In this document: piece by piece, positions 1-7,739 of the stretch | Position numbering within the stretch: the stretch's first letter is position 1 | Layout: each line of letters opens with the position of its first letter | NCBI GenBank assembly: GCA_042701975.1 | Contig: CP170561.1 | Location: forward strand, 2,976,001 to 3,040,000 | Source: JAFALK01 sp042701975 | GTDB taxonomy: Bacteria > Pseudomonadota > Gammaproteobacteria > Burkholderiales > Burkholderiaceae_C | Length of the DNA: 64,000 nucleotides | Reading direction: 5' to 3' | Position numbers and translations under genes: made by a program | Notes under the pieces: model-generated | The model's input: only the letters and a program-made list of their open reading frames with translations | Told to the model about the DNA's origin: nothing | Database searches by the model: none

Positions 1-263
1 CCGGCCGCGGCTACATCGCCCTGGCCGCGATGATCTTTGGCAAGTGGAAGCCGGTGCCCACGCTGTTCGCCTGCCTGCTGTTTGGGTTCCTCGATGCCGC
101 CGCGATCCGCCTGCAAGGCGTATCGTTGCCCGGTATCGGTGAGGTGCCCGTGCAGCTGATCCAGGCACTGCCCTACGTGCTGACAGTCGTGCTGCTGGCC
201 GGCTTCATCGGCACGGCGGTGGCGCCCAAGGCCCTCGGCCGCCCCTACGTCAAGGAGCGTTGA
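1..263 (+). CDS. Nucleoside/simple-sugar ABC transporter permease, C-terminal end (partial)
   Basis: The window opens inside this gene; the reading frame begins at base 3 and about 86 C-terminal residues remain. Two hydrophobic helices are visible, one around the CLLFGFLDAAAIRL stretch and one around VLTVVLLAGFIG, and the protein ends in a LGRPYVKER tail. This pattern matches permeases of the BMP-family nucleoside uptake systems in the inner membrane. Its stop codon is immediately followed by cdd, and the next genes degrade nucleosides, which supports nucleosides as the substrate. The N-terminal part and partner subunits lie outside the window, so substrate remains an inference from context. 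Confidence 0.8.
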   Translation, partial: GRGYIALAAMIFGKWKPVPTLFACLLFGFLDAAAIRLQGVSLPGIGEVPVQLIQALPYVLTVVLLAGFIGTAVAPKALGRPYVKER

Positions 264-264
264 G

Positions 265-669
265 ATGACGCCTGAATTCATGCAGCGACTGCTCGAAGCG
301 TCGCTCGCGGCGCGTGCGCATTCGCATTCGCCTTACTCGGGCTACGCCGTCGGCGCGGCGATCGTCGACGAGCACGGTCGCATCCACGTCGGCGCCAACA
401 TGGAAAACGCCGCCTACCCGCAAGGCTGGTGCGCCGAAGCCAGTGCCTTGACGGCGATGGTCATGGCGGGCGGCAAGCGCGCCAAGGCCGTGCTGATCAC
501 GGGCCCCGGCCCCGAAGTCATCACGCCTTGCGGCGGCTGCCGCCAGAAGCTGCGCGAGTTCGCGGCAGAAGACCTGGTCATCATTGCCGGCGACCCCAGC
601 GGCATCAAGAACCAGTGGACCCTCGGCGAGCTGCTCCCGCACAGCTTCGGCCCCAATCATTTGAAGTGA
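265..669 (+). CDS. cdd: Cytidine deaminase
   Basis: Cytosolic enzyme that hydrolytically deaminates cytidine and deoxycytidine to uridine and deoxyuridine for salvage. The 134-residue length is that of the small tetrameric cytidine deaminases. The zinc site is complete: C56-A-E58 carries one ligand and the catalytic glutamate, and PCGGC supplies C89 and C92. The N-terminal SPYSGYAVGAAI and GANMENAAYP motifs bind nucleoside. The ATG lies one base after the permease stop, so translation is probably coupled. The gene belongs to a permease-cdd-PNP-deoC nucleoside catabolic operon. Confidence 0.97.
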   Translation: MTPEFMQRLLEASLAARAHSHSPYSGYAVGAAIVDEHGRIHVGANMENAAYPQGWCAEASALTAMVMAGGKRAKAVLITGPGPEVITPCGGCRQKLREFAAEDLVIIAGDPSGIKNQWTLGELLPHSFGPNHLK

Positions 670-680
670 AGAAGAACACC

Positions 681-1526
681 ATGATCGACAACACCACCCT
701 CGAACCCAAGATCGCCACCACCGTGGACAAGCTGCAGCGCCTGTTCGGCGCCGCGCCCGAAGTGGCCGTCGTGCTGGGCTCCGGCTGGGCCGGCGCCGTG
801 GATCAGGTGACGGACGCCAAGCACCTGGCCTACACCGAGCTGCCGGCTTTCCCGCAGCCCAAGGTCGAAGGCCATGTGAACGAGATCGTCATCGGCAAGA
901 TCGGCCAGCAGCGTGTCGTCATGCTGCGCGGCCGTGCCCACACCTATGAGAGCGGCGATTGCACCGGCATGGCCGGCGCGCTGCGCAGCCTGGCCCGCTG
1001 GGGCGTGAAGGCCGTGGTGCAGACCAACGCCTCGGGTTCGCTGCGCTCGCACAACCCGCCGGGCAGCCTGGTGCTGATCAGCGACCACATCAACGCACCG
1101 CAGCGCTCGCCGCTGATCGGCGAGCAGGGCAGTCATCGCTTCGTGGACATGAGCGCCGCCTATGACCGCGAGCTGCGCAGCCACGCCATCCAGCTGGCCC
1201 GCGCGCAAGGCAGCGTGGTGGGCGAGGGCGTCTATTGCTGGGCCGTCGGTCCGCAGTTCGAGACGCCGGCCGAGATCCGCATGTTCGCGGCCTGGGGCGC
1301 TGACCTGGTCGGCATGAGCACCGTGCCCGAAACCATTCTGGCCCGCCACGCCGGCCTGCGCGTGATGGGCATTGCCCTGGTCACCAACATGGCCGCGGGC
1401 ATGTCTGATGAGGCGCTGACGCACGCGCTGACGCTGCAGCAGGCCAAGGCCTCGAGTGAGCGCGCCGCGGCCTTCCTGGGCTCGGTGATCGCTTCTTTCG
1501 CTGATCTGCCTTCGCTTCATGGCTGA
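681..1526 (+). CDS. Purine-nucleoside phosphorylase (PNP/MTAP superfamily, high-molecular subunit type)
   Basis: Phosphorolysis of purine (deoxy)nucleosides to free base and (deoxy)ribose-1-phosphate. The 281-residue protein shows the phosphate loop VVLGSGWAG near residue 31, GRAHTYESGD (the family GRxHxYEG motif, here with Ser), QTNASGSLR, and GPQFETPAEIR followed by DLVGMSTVPE, all typical of the trimeric PNP class (PunA/XapA type). I chose the ATG at 681 after the cdd stop; an upstream extension in this frame would overlap cdd and has no similarity to the family. Its stop overlaps the deoC start by 8 bases, so the two are translationally coupled. Which base it prefers cannot be read from sequence. 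Confidence 0.94.
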   Translation: MIDNTTLEPKIATTVDKLQRLFGAAPEVAVVLGSGWAGAVDQVTDAKHLAYTELPAFPQPKVEGHVNEIVIGKIGQQRVVMLRGRAHTYESGDCTGMAGALRSLARWGVKAVVQTNASGSLRSHNPPGSLVLISDHINAPQRSPLIGEQGSHRFVDMSAAYDRELRSHAIQLARAQGSVVGEGVYCWAVGPQFETPAEIRMFAAWGADLVGMSTVPETILARHAGLRVMGIALVTNMAAGMSDEALTHALTLQQAKASSERAAAFLGSVIASFADLPSLHG

Positions 1527-2277
1527 TCTTCAAGCCACGGCACGCGAAGTCCTGGCCTGCCTGGACCTCACCAGCCTGAACGACGCAGACACGGCTGCCG
1601 ACATCGAGCAGCTGTGCCACCGCGCGCAGAACGCCCACGGCCCCGTGGCCGCCGTCTGCGTGTGGCCGCGCTTCGTGACGCAGGCGCGTGCGCTGCTGCC
1701 GCGCGCCATCAGCGTGGCTGCGGTGGCCAACTTCCCCGACGGTGCTCTGGATCTGCCGCGCGCGCTGGCCGATATCTCCGCCATCGCCCAGGCCGGTGCC
1801 GACGAGGTTGACCTCGTGCTGCCCTACCGCGCGCTCAAGGCCGGCAAGCGCAGCGAGGTGGCCGAATTCCTCGATGAGGCCCGCTTCGCCACCCGCCCGC
1901 TCACGCTCAAGGTCATCATCGAAAGCGGCAAGCTGCAGGACCCGGAGCTGATCGCTGAGGCCACGCGCCTGGCGCTCGCGGCCGGCGCGGATTTCATCAA
2001 GACCAGCACCGGCAAGAGTGCCGTCTCGGCCACGCCCGAGGCTGCGCGCGTGATGCTCCGCGAAATCGCCGCCAGCGGCATGGGCAACGCCGGCTTCAAG
2101 GCCAGCGGCGGCATCCGCACGGTGGCTGATGCGGCCGTCTATTTGGAGCTGACACGCGCCGCGCTGGGCACCGTGAGCCCGCAGCGCCTGCGCTTCGGTG
2201 CGAGCGGTTTGCTGAACGATATCGAGGCCGTGCTGGGCGGCGGCGTTCAGCCGGCGGCTGAACCTTCGAGTTACTGA
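1519..2277 (+). CDS. deoC: Deoxyribose-phosphate aldolase
   Basis: Cleaves 2-deoxyribose-5-phosphate to acetaldehyde and glyceraldehyde-3-phosphate, feeding nucleoside sugar into central metabolism. The 252-residue TIM-barrel protein has the Schiff-base motif FIKTSTGK with K161 (equivalent to K167 of the E. coli enzyme) and GFKASGGIRT with K194 (equivalent to K201). VDLVLPY is the usual beta-strand 3 signature with the catalytic aspartate region. It overlaps the end of the PNP gene by 8 bases and closes the salvage operon. A phosphopentomutase, which would connect the PNP product to this step, is not in the window. Confidence 0.97.
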   Translation: MADLQATAREVLACLDLTSLNDADTAADIEQLCHRAQNAHGPVAAVCVWPRFVTQARALLPRAISVAAVANFPDGALDLPRALADISAIAQAGADEVDLVLPYRALKAGKRSEVAEFLDEARFATRPLTLKVIIESGKLQDPELIAEATRLALAAGADFIKTSTGKSAVSATPEAARVMLREIAASGMGNAGFKASGGIRTVADAAVYLELTRAALGTVSPQRLRFGASGLLNDIEAVLGGGVQPAAEPSSY

Positions 2278-2288
2278 TTCTTCGATCG

Positions 2289-2990
2289 ATGTCCGACGAA
2301 CCCAAAGACAAGAACCCTGAGCATCCGCGCCGCACGATCAAGAGTTTCGTCGTGCGCGCTGGCCGCATGGGCACGGGCCAGATCAAGGCCCTGGCCGAGC
2401 TCGGCCCGAAGTTCGTCCTGCCCTTCCAGCACAAGCCGCTGGATACTGCAGCCACCTTCGGCCGCAGTGCGCCCGTGGTGCTGGAAATCGGCTTCGGCAT
2501 GGGCGGCGCCACGGCGCAGATCGCCAAGACTTTGCCCGACCACGACTTCATCGGCTGCGAGGTGCACGAGCCCGGCGTGGGCGCGCTGCTCAAGCTGATC
2601 GACGAACAGCAGATCGGCAACATCCGCATCTTCCAGCACGATGCGGTTGAAGTGCTGGAGCACATGATCGCGCCCGGCTCGCTGGCCGGCGTGCACATCT
2701 ACTTCCCGGATCCCTGGCACAAGAAGAAGCACAACAAGCGCCGCCTGATCCAGCCGGAATTCGTGGCCAAGCTGGTGAAGCACATCAAGCCTGGCGGCTA
2801 CCTGCACTGCGCCACCGACTGGGAGCCGTATGCGCAGCAGATGCTGGAAGTGCTGAGCGCCGATCCGCTGCTGGTGAACACCGCCGCGGGCTACGCTGAA
2901 AAGCCGGCGTATCGCCCGCTGACCAAGTTCGAGAACCGCGGCATCAAGCTCGGTCACGGGGTCTGGGACCTGGTGTTCAGCAAGCGCTGA
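2289..2990 (+). CDS. trmB: tRNA (guanine-46-N7)-methyltransferase
   Basis: Makes m7G46 in the variable loop of tRNA using S-adenosylmethionine. The 233-residue protein contains the SAM-binding motif VLEIGFGMG near residues 65-73, IGCEVHEPGVG for ribose contact, the family signature FPDPWHKKKHNKRR and the C-terminal TKFENRG motif. The start ATG lies 11 bases after deoC, so it may be read through from the salvage operon, although the functions are unrelated. Length is normal for the family. Confidence 0.97.
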   Translation: MSDEPKDKNPEHPRRTIKSFVVRAGRMGTGQIKALAELGPKFVLPFQHKPLDTAATFGRSAPVVLEIGFGMGGATAQIAKTLPDHDFIGCEVHEPGVGALLKLIDEQQIGNIRIFQHDAVEVLEHMIAPGSLAGVHIYFPDPWHKKKHNKRRLIQPEFVAKLVKHIKPGGYLHCATDWEPYAQQMLEVLSADPLLVNTAAGYAEKPAYRPLTKFENRGIKLGHGVWDLVFSKR

Positions 2991-3025
2991 AGCGCCGGAG
3001 CGGCGGCTCCAGTACATTTCGCACC

Positions 3026-4234
3026 ATGCAACTGAGCGGCAAACACATCCTTCTGGGCATGTCGGGCGGCATCGCCTGCTACAAGGTCGCCGAGCTCGTG
3101 CGCCTTTTGGGCAAGGCCGGCGCCACGGTGCAGGTGATCATGAGCGAGGGCGCCGAGGCCTTCATTACGCCGGTGACGATGCAGGCGTTGTCCAACCGTC
3201 GCGTGGTGACGAGCCAGTGGGATGCGCTCGAGCCCAACAACATGGCGCACATCAACCTGAGCCGCGAGGCCGACCTGATGTTGATCGCCCCGGCCAGCGC
3301 CGACATGATCGCCAAGCTGGCCATCGGGCGCACGGACGAGATCCTCTCGCTGACCGCGTTGGCGCGCCCGATGGACCGCTGCCCGCTGCTGGTGGCGCCC
3401 GCCATGAACCGCGAGATGTGGGCGCATCCGGCCACGCAGCGCAATGTGGCCCAGATCCAGGCCGATGGTGCGTTGGTGCTGGGTGTGGGCACGGGCGACC
3501 AGGCCTGCGGCGAGATTGGCGATGGCCGCATGCTCGAGGCGAGCGAACTCTTCGAAGAGGTCGTCGCACATTTTCAGCCCAAGCTGCTGGCCGGCCGCAA
3601 GCTCTTGATCACCGCCGGCCCGACCTTCGAGCCCATCGATCCGGTGCGCGGCATCACCAATCTGTCCAGCGGCAAGATGGGCTTTGCCATCGCACGCGCG
3701 GCAGCTGAGGCCGGTGCCGAAGTGACACTCGTTGCCGGTCCGGTGCACCTGGCCACGCCGCGCCATGTGCGCCGCATCGACGTGCAGACGGCGCAGCAGA
3801 TGTATGACGCCGTGATGCCCGAGGCCGCGCGACACGGGATCTTCGTGGCCACGGCTGCAGTCGCTGACTGGCGGCCGCTCAAGGCCAGCGATCAGAAGAT
3901 CAAGAAGGACCCGAACAGGGACGGCAAGGGCGCTAACGCGACATTCGAGCTGACCGAGAACCCTGACATCCTCGCCGCCGTCGCTGCCTTGCCCAGGCCG
4001 CCGCTGTGCATCGGCTTCGCCGCCGAGAGCGAGAAGCTGGCCGAGCACGCGCGCGCCAAGCTCGTGCGCAAGAAGGCGGCGCTGATCGTCGGCAACATCG
4101 GCCCGGCCACCTTCGGCCGCGACCACAACGCGCTGCTGCTGGTGGATGCCAGCGGCGAACGCGAGATCCCCCACAACGACAAGCTCAGCCTTGCGCGCGA
4201 GCTGGTCCGTGAAATTTCCAAGAAACTCTCATGA
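3026..4234 (+). CDS. coaBC: Bifunctional phosphopantothenoylcysteine decarboxylase / phosphopantothenate-cysteine ligase
   Basis: Two consecutive steps of coenzyme A synthesis in one 402-residue cytosolic protein. The N-terminal flavoprotein half (about 1-180) has GMSGGIACYK, PAMNREMW and CGEIGDGRM, the last carrying the catalytic cysteine of CoaC. The C-terminal CoaB half has ITAGPTFEPIDPVR, NLSSGKMG, ATAAVADWRP and the nucleotide-binding KKDPNRDGKG region, and the TENPDILA motif. The final ATGA overlaps the dut start by 4 bases, a pairing (coaBC-dut) seen in many proteobacteria. Nothing is missing. Confidence 0.97.
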   Translation: MQLSGKHILLGMSGGIACYKVAELVRLLGKAGATVQVIMSEGAEAFITPVTMQALSNRRVVTSQWDALEPNNMAHINLSREADLMLIAPASADMIAKLAIGRTDEILSLTALARPMDRCPLLVAPAMNREMWAHPATQRNVAQIQADGALVLGVGTGDQACGEIGDGRMLEASELFEEVVAHFQPKLLAGRKLLITAGPTFEPIDPVRGITNLSSGKMGFAIARAAAEAGAEVTLVAGPVHLATPRHVRRIDVQTAQQMYDAVMPEAARHGIFVATAAVADWRPLKASDQKIKKDPNRDGKGANATFELTENPDILAAVAALPRPPLCIGFAAESEKLAEHARAKLVRKKAALIVGNIGPATFGRDHNALLLVDASGEREIPHNDKLSLARELVREISKKLS

Positions 4235-4683
4235 CCGCTACTGTTGATCTCAAGGTGCTCGACGCCCGCATGGCCGAGCAACTGCCCGCCTACGCGACGC
4301 CCGGCAGCGCTGGCCTGGACCTGCGCGCCTGCCTCGACGCTCCCGTCACCCTAGAGCCTGGCCAGACCACGCTGATCCCGACCGGCCTGGCCATCCACAT
4401 CGCCGATCCCGGCCTCGCCGCGCTGATCCTGCCGCGCTCGGGCCTGGGTCACAAGCACGGCATCGTGCTCGGCAACCTGGTCGGCCTGATCGATTCCGAC
4501 TACCAGGGCCAGCTGATGGTGTCTTGCTGGAACCGCGGTCAGACGACCTTCGTCATCAACCCGATGGAGCGCGTCGCCCAGCTGGTGCTGGTGCCGGTGG
4601 TGCAGGCGGCGTTCCGCCGCGTCGAGGAGTTCGGCGAGTCGCAGCGCGGCGAGGGCGGTTTCGGCTCGACCGGCAAGCACTGA
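4231..4683 (+). CDS. dut: Deoxyuridine 5'-triphosphate nucleotidohydrolase (dUTPase)
   Basis: Hydrolyses dUTP to dUMP and pyrophosphate, keeping uracil out of DNA and supplying thymidylate synthesis. All five trimeric-dUTPase motifs are present in the 150 residues: PGSAGLDLRA (1), PRSGLGHKHG (2), GNLVGLIDSDYQG (3, catalytic aspartate), ERVAQLVLVP (4) and the glycine-rich RGEGGFGSTGKH (5) at the C-terminus. It overlaps coaBC by 4 bases and is followed after 6 bases by yidD. Confidence 0.98.
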   Translation: MTATVDLKVLDARMAEQLPAYATPGSAGLDLRACLDAPVTLEPGQTTLIPTGLAIHIADPGLAALILPRSGLGHKHGIVLGNLVGLIDSDYQGQLMVSCWNRGQTTFVINPMERVAQLVLVPVVQAAFRRVEEFGESQRGEGGFGSTGKH

Positions 4684-4689
4684 GGCCCG

Positions 4690-5100
4690 ATGCCGCGGGC
4701 GCTGGTGATCCTCGCCATCCGCGCCTACCAGCGCTTTATCTCGCCCTACAAGGGCTTTTGCTGTGCCTACCGCGTTCACACGGGGCGCTGCAGCTGTTCG
4801 GAGTTCGGCCGCCGAGCCGTGGCGCGCAAGGGCGTGTTCACCGGGCTGATGCTGATCGATGCGCGATTGCAGCGCTGCGGTGAAATGCATCGCCGCCACG
4901 CGCGTCGGCTGAGCGCCCAGCGCGGCGTGATCGATTGCGATTTCGTGCCCGACGTTTCAGACGCCTGCGATTGCGCGGACGTGTGCAGCCCGGGCTGCGA
5001 CGGCTGTGATTGGCGCAACCGGCGCAAGAGCAGCCGCGAGCGCAATGTCCGCATCAAGCCCGGCCGCTGGCCGGACGGTGATGCCTCGAATCAGCGCTGA
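4690..5100 (+). CDS. yidD: Membrane protein insertion efficiency factor YidD, divergent, with Cys-rich tail
   Basis: The first ~75 residues follow the YidD pattern: an amphipathic helix (ALVILAIRAYQRFISPYKG), a conserved cysteine cluster (CCAYRVHTGRCSCSEFGRRAV) and the RLQRCGEMHRR end. In E. coli YidD is a small inner-membrane-associated protein that helps YidC-dependent insertion. This copy is unusual: it is 136 residues, against about 70-85 for typical YidD, and the extra C-terminus holds several further cysteines in the stretch around ACDCADVCSPGCDGC before a basic tail. It follows dut after 6 bases rather than sitting between rnpA and yidC, so a second, canonical yidD elsewhere in the genome is possible. 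Confidence 0.75.
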   Translation: MPRALVILAIRAYQRFISPYKGFCCAYRVHTGRCSCSEFGRRAVARKGVFTGLMLIDARLQRCGEMHRRHARRLSAQRGVIDCDFVPDVSDACDCADVCSPGCDGCDWRNRRKSSRERNVRIKPGRWPDGDASNQR

Positions 5101-5103
5101 AAC

Positions 5104-5625
5104 TCAGTGCAGCGTCTCGTCCGGAGGCGTGCCCATCTCCACGCTGAACATCGGCTCGCCGACGCTGCCGGCAGCGATTTCCTCTTCCGTCGCCTCGCGC
5201 ACGTCGAGCACCGTCAGGTGCATGCGCAGGCCGATGCCGGCGAGCGGGTGGTTGCCGTCCAGCACCACATGCTCGGGGTAGACCTCGGTCACGGTGTAGA
5301 CGGCTTCGACGGGCATGTCTTCGGTGCCAGCGCCTTCGGGCGGGCCTTCGAACTGCATGCCGACCTCGACGCCATCGGGGAAGATGGAGCGCGGCTCGAA
5401 GCAAACGAGCTTGGAGTCGTACTCGCCGAAGGCGTCCTCGGGTTCGAGCGCGATGCTCGCGGAGAAGCCGCTCTCCTGGTCGAGCAGGGCGGCTTCCACT
5501 TTGGCGAAGAGGTCGTCCCCGCCGTAGAAGAATTCCATGGATTCAGCCAGCTCGTCGATGAGCTGGCCCTGAGCGTCCTCGAGTTTCCAGCGCAGGGAAA
5601 CGACGCAAGGGGCAGTGATTTGCAT
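5104..5625 (-). CDS. FKBP-type peptidyl-prolyl cis-trans isomerase, SlyD-like
   Basis: Cytosolic prolyl isomerase/chaperone. The 173-residue protein has the FKBP strand SLRWKLEDAQGQLIDE, the FFYGGDDLF segment in place of the usual pattern around the active site, EPEDAFGEYDSKLV (the SlyD EPxxAYG-like motif), an insert-in-flap region, and DGNHPLAGIGL, which is a strong signature of SlyD/FkpB proteins. The histidine-rich metal tail of E. coli SlyD is absent. I placed the start at the ATG ending at base 5625; a longer frame extends antisense through roxA and is not credible. It is divergent from roxA across a palindrome-rich spacer. Confidence 0.93.
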   Translation of the reverse strand: MQITAPCVVSLRWKLEDAQGQLIDELAESMEFFYGGDDLFAKVEAALLDQESGFSASIALEPEDAFGEYDSKLVCFEPRSIFPDGVEVGMQFEGPPEGAGTEDMPVEAVYTVTEVYPEHVVLDGNHPLAGIGLRMHLTVLDVREATEEEIAAGSVGEPMFSVEMGTPPDETLH

Positions 5626-5640
5626 CGGCGGATTTTCTCT

Positions 5641-5710
5641 CAAGTTGAGCCGGCTTTGCCGGGCAACTTGAACCCCCTCGGGGGCGGGCCGGGCATGCCC
5701 GGCTCTGGGG
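5641..5710. repeat. REP-like cluster of palindromes between divergent genes
   Basis: Several inverted repeats are packed here: CAAGTTG at 5641-5647 pairs with CAACTTG at 5664-5670, CCCCCTCGGGGG lies at about 5673-5684, and GCCGGGCATGCCCGGC is a perfect 16-base palindrome near 5688-5703. The segment sits in the 111-base gap between the FKBP gene (minus) and roxA (plus). It resembles repetitive extragenic palindromes, but copy number elsewhere cannot be checked from this window. Confidence 0.55.
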
Positions 5711-5736
5711 GCCTCGGTACGGGAGAATGCGGTCCC

Positions 5737-6864
5737 ATGGACATCGCCAACAAGACCCCGTTGCTCGCCGGCCTCTCGCCCGAGCAATTCATGCGCCGCC
5801 ACTGGCAGAAGAAGCCGCTGCTGGTGCGCCAGGCCCTGCCCGGCATCACGCCGCTCGCCACGCGAGCTGAACTGGCCGCGCTGGCCGCCGGCGAAGAGGC
5901 CGAGGCCCGCCTGGTCACGCACTTCGACGGCGAGTGGAAGCTGCGCCAGGGCCCGATCCCCAAGCTGCCGCCGTTCACCAAGGCGGGCTGGACCCTGCTG
6001 GTGCAGGGGCTGGACATGCATGTGCCGGCGGCCCGCGAACTGCTGGATGCCTTCCGTTTCGTGCCCGAGGCGCGGCTCGACGACCTGATGATTTCCTACG
6101 CCTCGGACGGCGGCGGCGTGGGCCCGCATTTCGACTCCTACGACGTCTTCCTGATCCAGGTGGCCGGACGGCGCCGCTGGCGCATCGGCGCGCAGAAGGA
6201 CGCCGTGCTGCGCGACGACGTGCCGCTCAAGATCATTGCCAACTTCGAGGCCGAAGAGGAGTTCGTGCTCGAGCCCGGCGACATGCTCTACCTGCCGCCG
6301 GGCTGGGCGCACGACGGCGTGGCCGTGGGCGGCGATTGCATGACCTGCTCGGTGGGTTTCCGTTCGCCTTCGCGGTTGGACTTGGCGCGTGACCTGCTGC
6401 CTCGCCTGCTCGACGACGCCGAGGAAGATGGCCGTTATGCCAACCGCGTGTATGCCGATCCGAAGCAGGAAGCGACGGCGCAACCCGGGCTTGTGCCGAT
6501 GGTTTTACAAAATTTTGCACGTGACGCTGTCGAGCGTGCCTTGCGGCAGCCACTGGCGCTGGAGCGTGCGCTGGGCGAGGCGCTGACCGAGCCCAAGCCT
6601 CGCGTCTGGTTCGCCATCGGCGAGCCGCTGCCGCAGGGGGCCGGTGCAAAGCTCGATGCCAAGACGCGCATGATGTATGACGCCTCGCACGTCTTCATCA
6701 ACGGCGAGTCGTACCGGGCCGGTGGCCGCGACGCTCAGCTGATGCGCCGCTTGGCCGACGCGCGGGAGCTTGAGGCGCGCGAGGTGGTGCGGCTTTCCGA
6801 AGGCGCGCGCGAACTGCTCGACCAATGGACCGAAGACGGATGGATACAAGCATGGACGGCGTGA
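5737..6864 (+). CDS. roxA: 50S ribosomal protein uL16 3-hydroxylase (JmjC/cupin oxygenase)
   Basis: 2-oxoglutarate and Fe(II)-dependent oxygenase that hydroxylates an arginine of ribosomal protein uL16 in E. coli (YcfD/RoxA). The 375-residue protein has N-terminal QFMRRHWQKKPLLVRQA, typical of this family, the iron triad H131-x-D133 in GPHFDSYDVF and H192 in PGWAHDG, and a C-terminal winged-helix-like region. The start ATG at 5737 follows the palindromic spacer; extending upstream would cross the FKBP gene in antisense. The next gene overlaps its end. Confidence 0.93.
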   Translation: MDIANKTPLLAGLSPEQFMRRHWQKKPLLVRQALPGITPLATRAELAALAAGEEAEARLVTHFDGEWKLRQGPIPKLPPFTKAGWTLLVQGLDMHVPAARELLDAFRFVPEARLDDLMISYASDGGGVGPHFDSYDVFLIQVAGRRRWRIGAQKDAVLRDDVPLKIIANFEAEEEFVLEPGDMLYLPPGWAHDGVAVGGDCMTCSVGFRSPSRLDLARDLLPRLLDDAEEDGRYANRVYADPKQEATAQPGLVPMVLQNFARDAVERALRQPLALERALGEALTEPKPRVWFAIGEPLPQGAGAKLDAKTRMMYDASHVFINGESYRAGGRDAQLMRRLADARELEAREVVRLSEGARELLDQWTEDGWIQAWTA

Positions 6865-7355
6865 AGCTTGGTGTTTTTGAGGGGCGCGCAGCCTATGAAG
6901 AAGCGCTGCGCAGCGTCTTGATTGCCCTGTGTGCGCAGGGCAGCCGCGAGATCTTCTGCATTGCCGATGATTTCGTGGATTGGCCCTGGTCCGACGTCGC
7001 CGTGGTCGAGGCGTTGACGCAGTGGGCGCGCCGCGGCCGCACGCTGCACCTGATGGGCAAGGGCTTCGAGAACATGCGCGAGCGGCATCCGCGCTTCGTG
7101 CGGTGGCGGACCACGTACGACCACTGTGTGGACGCCCGCGAACACGAGGTGGAGTCGATGGACAGCCGCACGCCGAAGGCCGGCGTGTTCGAGGCCGGCG
7201 GCCCCGAGCGGCTCTCGCTGCGGCTCTTTGACGAAGGTCACTACCGCGGCGCGGTGAACGTCGACGCCGGCGACGCCCTGCGTTTGCAGGAATGGTTTGA
7301 TGTACTCCTGCAACGTTCCGGCTCGGCATTCCCGGCCTCAACCCTAGGGCTTTAA
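6852..7355 (+). CDS. Conserved protein of unknown function linked to roxA
   Basis: A 167-residue soluble protein with no signal peptide or membrane segment. Visible features are FEGRAAYEEALR near the start, a DDFVDWPWSD acidic/aromatic motif, a region RRGRTLHLMGKGFE that reads like a strand-helix unit, RFVRWRTTYDHC, and a conserved-looking C-terminus SAFPASTLGL. The layout is reminiscent of proteins found next to roxA in other Burkholderiales, but I cannot name a function. Three in-frame ATGs exist (6825, 6840, 6852); I use the last because the MDGVKLGVFEGRAA start fits best. It overlaps the roxA stop, so co-expression is likely. Confidence 0.8.
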   Translation: MDGVKLGVFEGRAAYEEALRSVLIALCAQGSREIFCIADDFVDWPWSDVAVVEALTQWARRGRTLHLMGKGFENMRERHPRFVRWRTTYDHCVDAREHEVESMDSRTPKAGVFEAGGPERLSLRLFDEGHYRGAVNVDAGDALRLQEWFDVLLQRSGSAFPASTLGL

Positions 7356-7368
7356 CGAATTTCTTGCT

Positions 7369-7374
7369 TATAAT
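7369..7374 (+). promoter_or_regulatory. -10 box TATAAT for the small lipoprotein
   Basis: A perfect TATAAT preceded by an extended-type TTGCT lies 132 bases before the lipoprotein ATG. No good TTGACA box is seen 17 bases upstream. If used, the transcript has an unusually long leader of about 125 bases. Confidence 0.5.
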
Positions 7375-7422
7375 GAATGGCTAGGCGAGGGAAGCGCTCG
7401 AGGTTTTCCGCGTCTTGTTCTG

Positions 7423-7472
7423 GAAGCCACACCGGCGTTGTTGCTTGTGTGGCTTCAAAATTACCGGTAATT
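7423..7472 (+). promoter_or_regulatory. Structured leader: 10-bp hairpin plus 14-bp palindrome
   Basis: GAAGCCACAC (7423-7432) is perfectly complementary to GTGTGGCTTC (7447-7456), with a 14-base loop. It is followed directly by AATTACCGGTAATT, a perfect 14-base palindrome at 7459-7472. Both sit in the presumed 5' leader of the lipoprotein gene. They could be a riboregulator, an operator, or part of a small RNA. Confidence 0.5.
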
Positions 7473-7505
7473 GAAAACGTCGTTTAACGATCTTTGAGGA
7501 CAAGT

Positions 7506-7703
7506 ATGAAAAAGTCGATCCTGCTGGCTTCCCTGGTTGCTGCTGTTGCCCTGGCCGCTTGCGGCAAGAAGGAAGAAGCTGCTGTCACCGCTCCGGCTCC
7601 CGCCGCTTCGGAAGTCGCTTCGGCTCCCGCTGTTGACGCTTCGGCTCCGGCTACCCCCGTTTCCGACGCTGCTTCGGCCGCTACGGAAGCCGCCAGCAAG
7701 TAA
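7506..7703 (+). CDS. Small alanine-rich lipoprotein
   Basis: A 65-residue precursor: a lysine start (MKKS), a hydrophobic core and the lipobox LAAC with the cysteine at about residue 19, so signal peptidase II and lipid attachment are predicted. The mature part is GKKEEAAV followed by a low-complexity Ala/Pro/Ser/Val/Glu tail of about 40 residues with no fold motif. The ATG at 7506 follows TTTGAGGACAAGT, whose GAGGA is a good ribosome binding site; an upstream TTG at 7494 is less likely. It is a single-gene unit between a structured leader and a strong terminator, which suggests high expression. Function unknown. Confidence 0.88.
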   Translation: MKKSILLASLVAAVALAACGKKEEAAVTAPAPAASEVASAPAVDASAPATPVSDAASAATEAASK

Positions 7704-7739
7704 TTCCGCGGTGCCTTCGGGCACCTTGGCATTTGCTGA

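Noticed and set aside
5626..6483. Upstream extension of the FKBP gene across roxA
   Set aside because: It would run antisense to a conserved oxygenase; the SlyD-like part begins at 5625.
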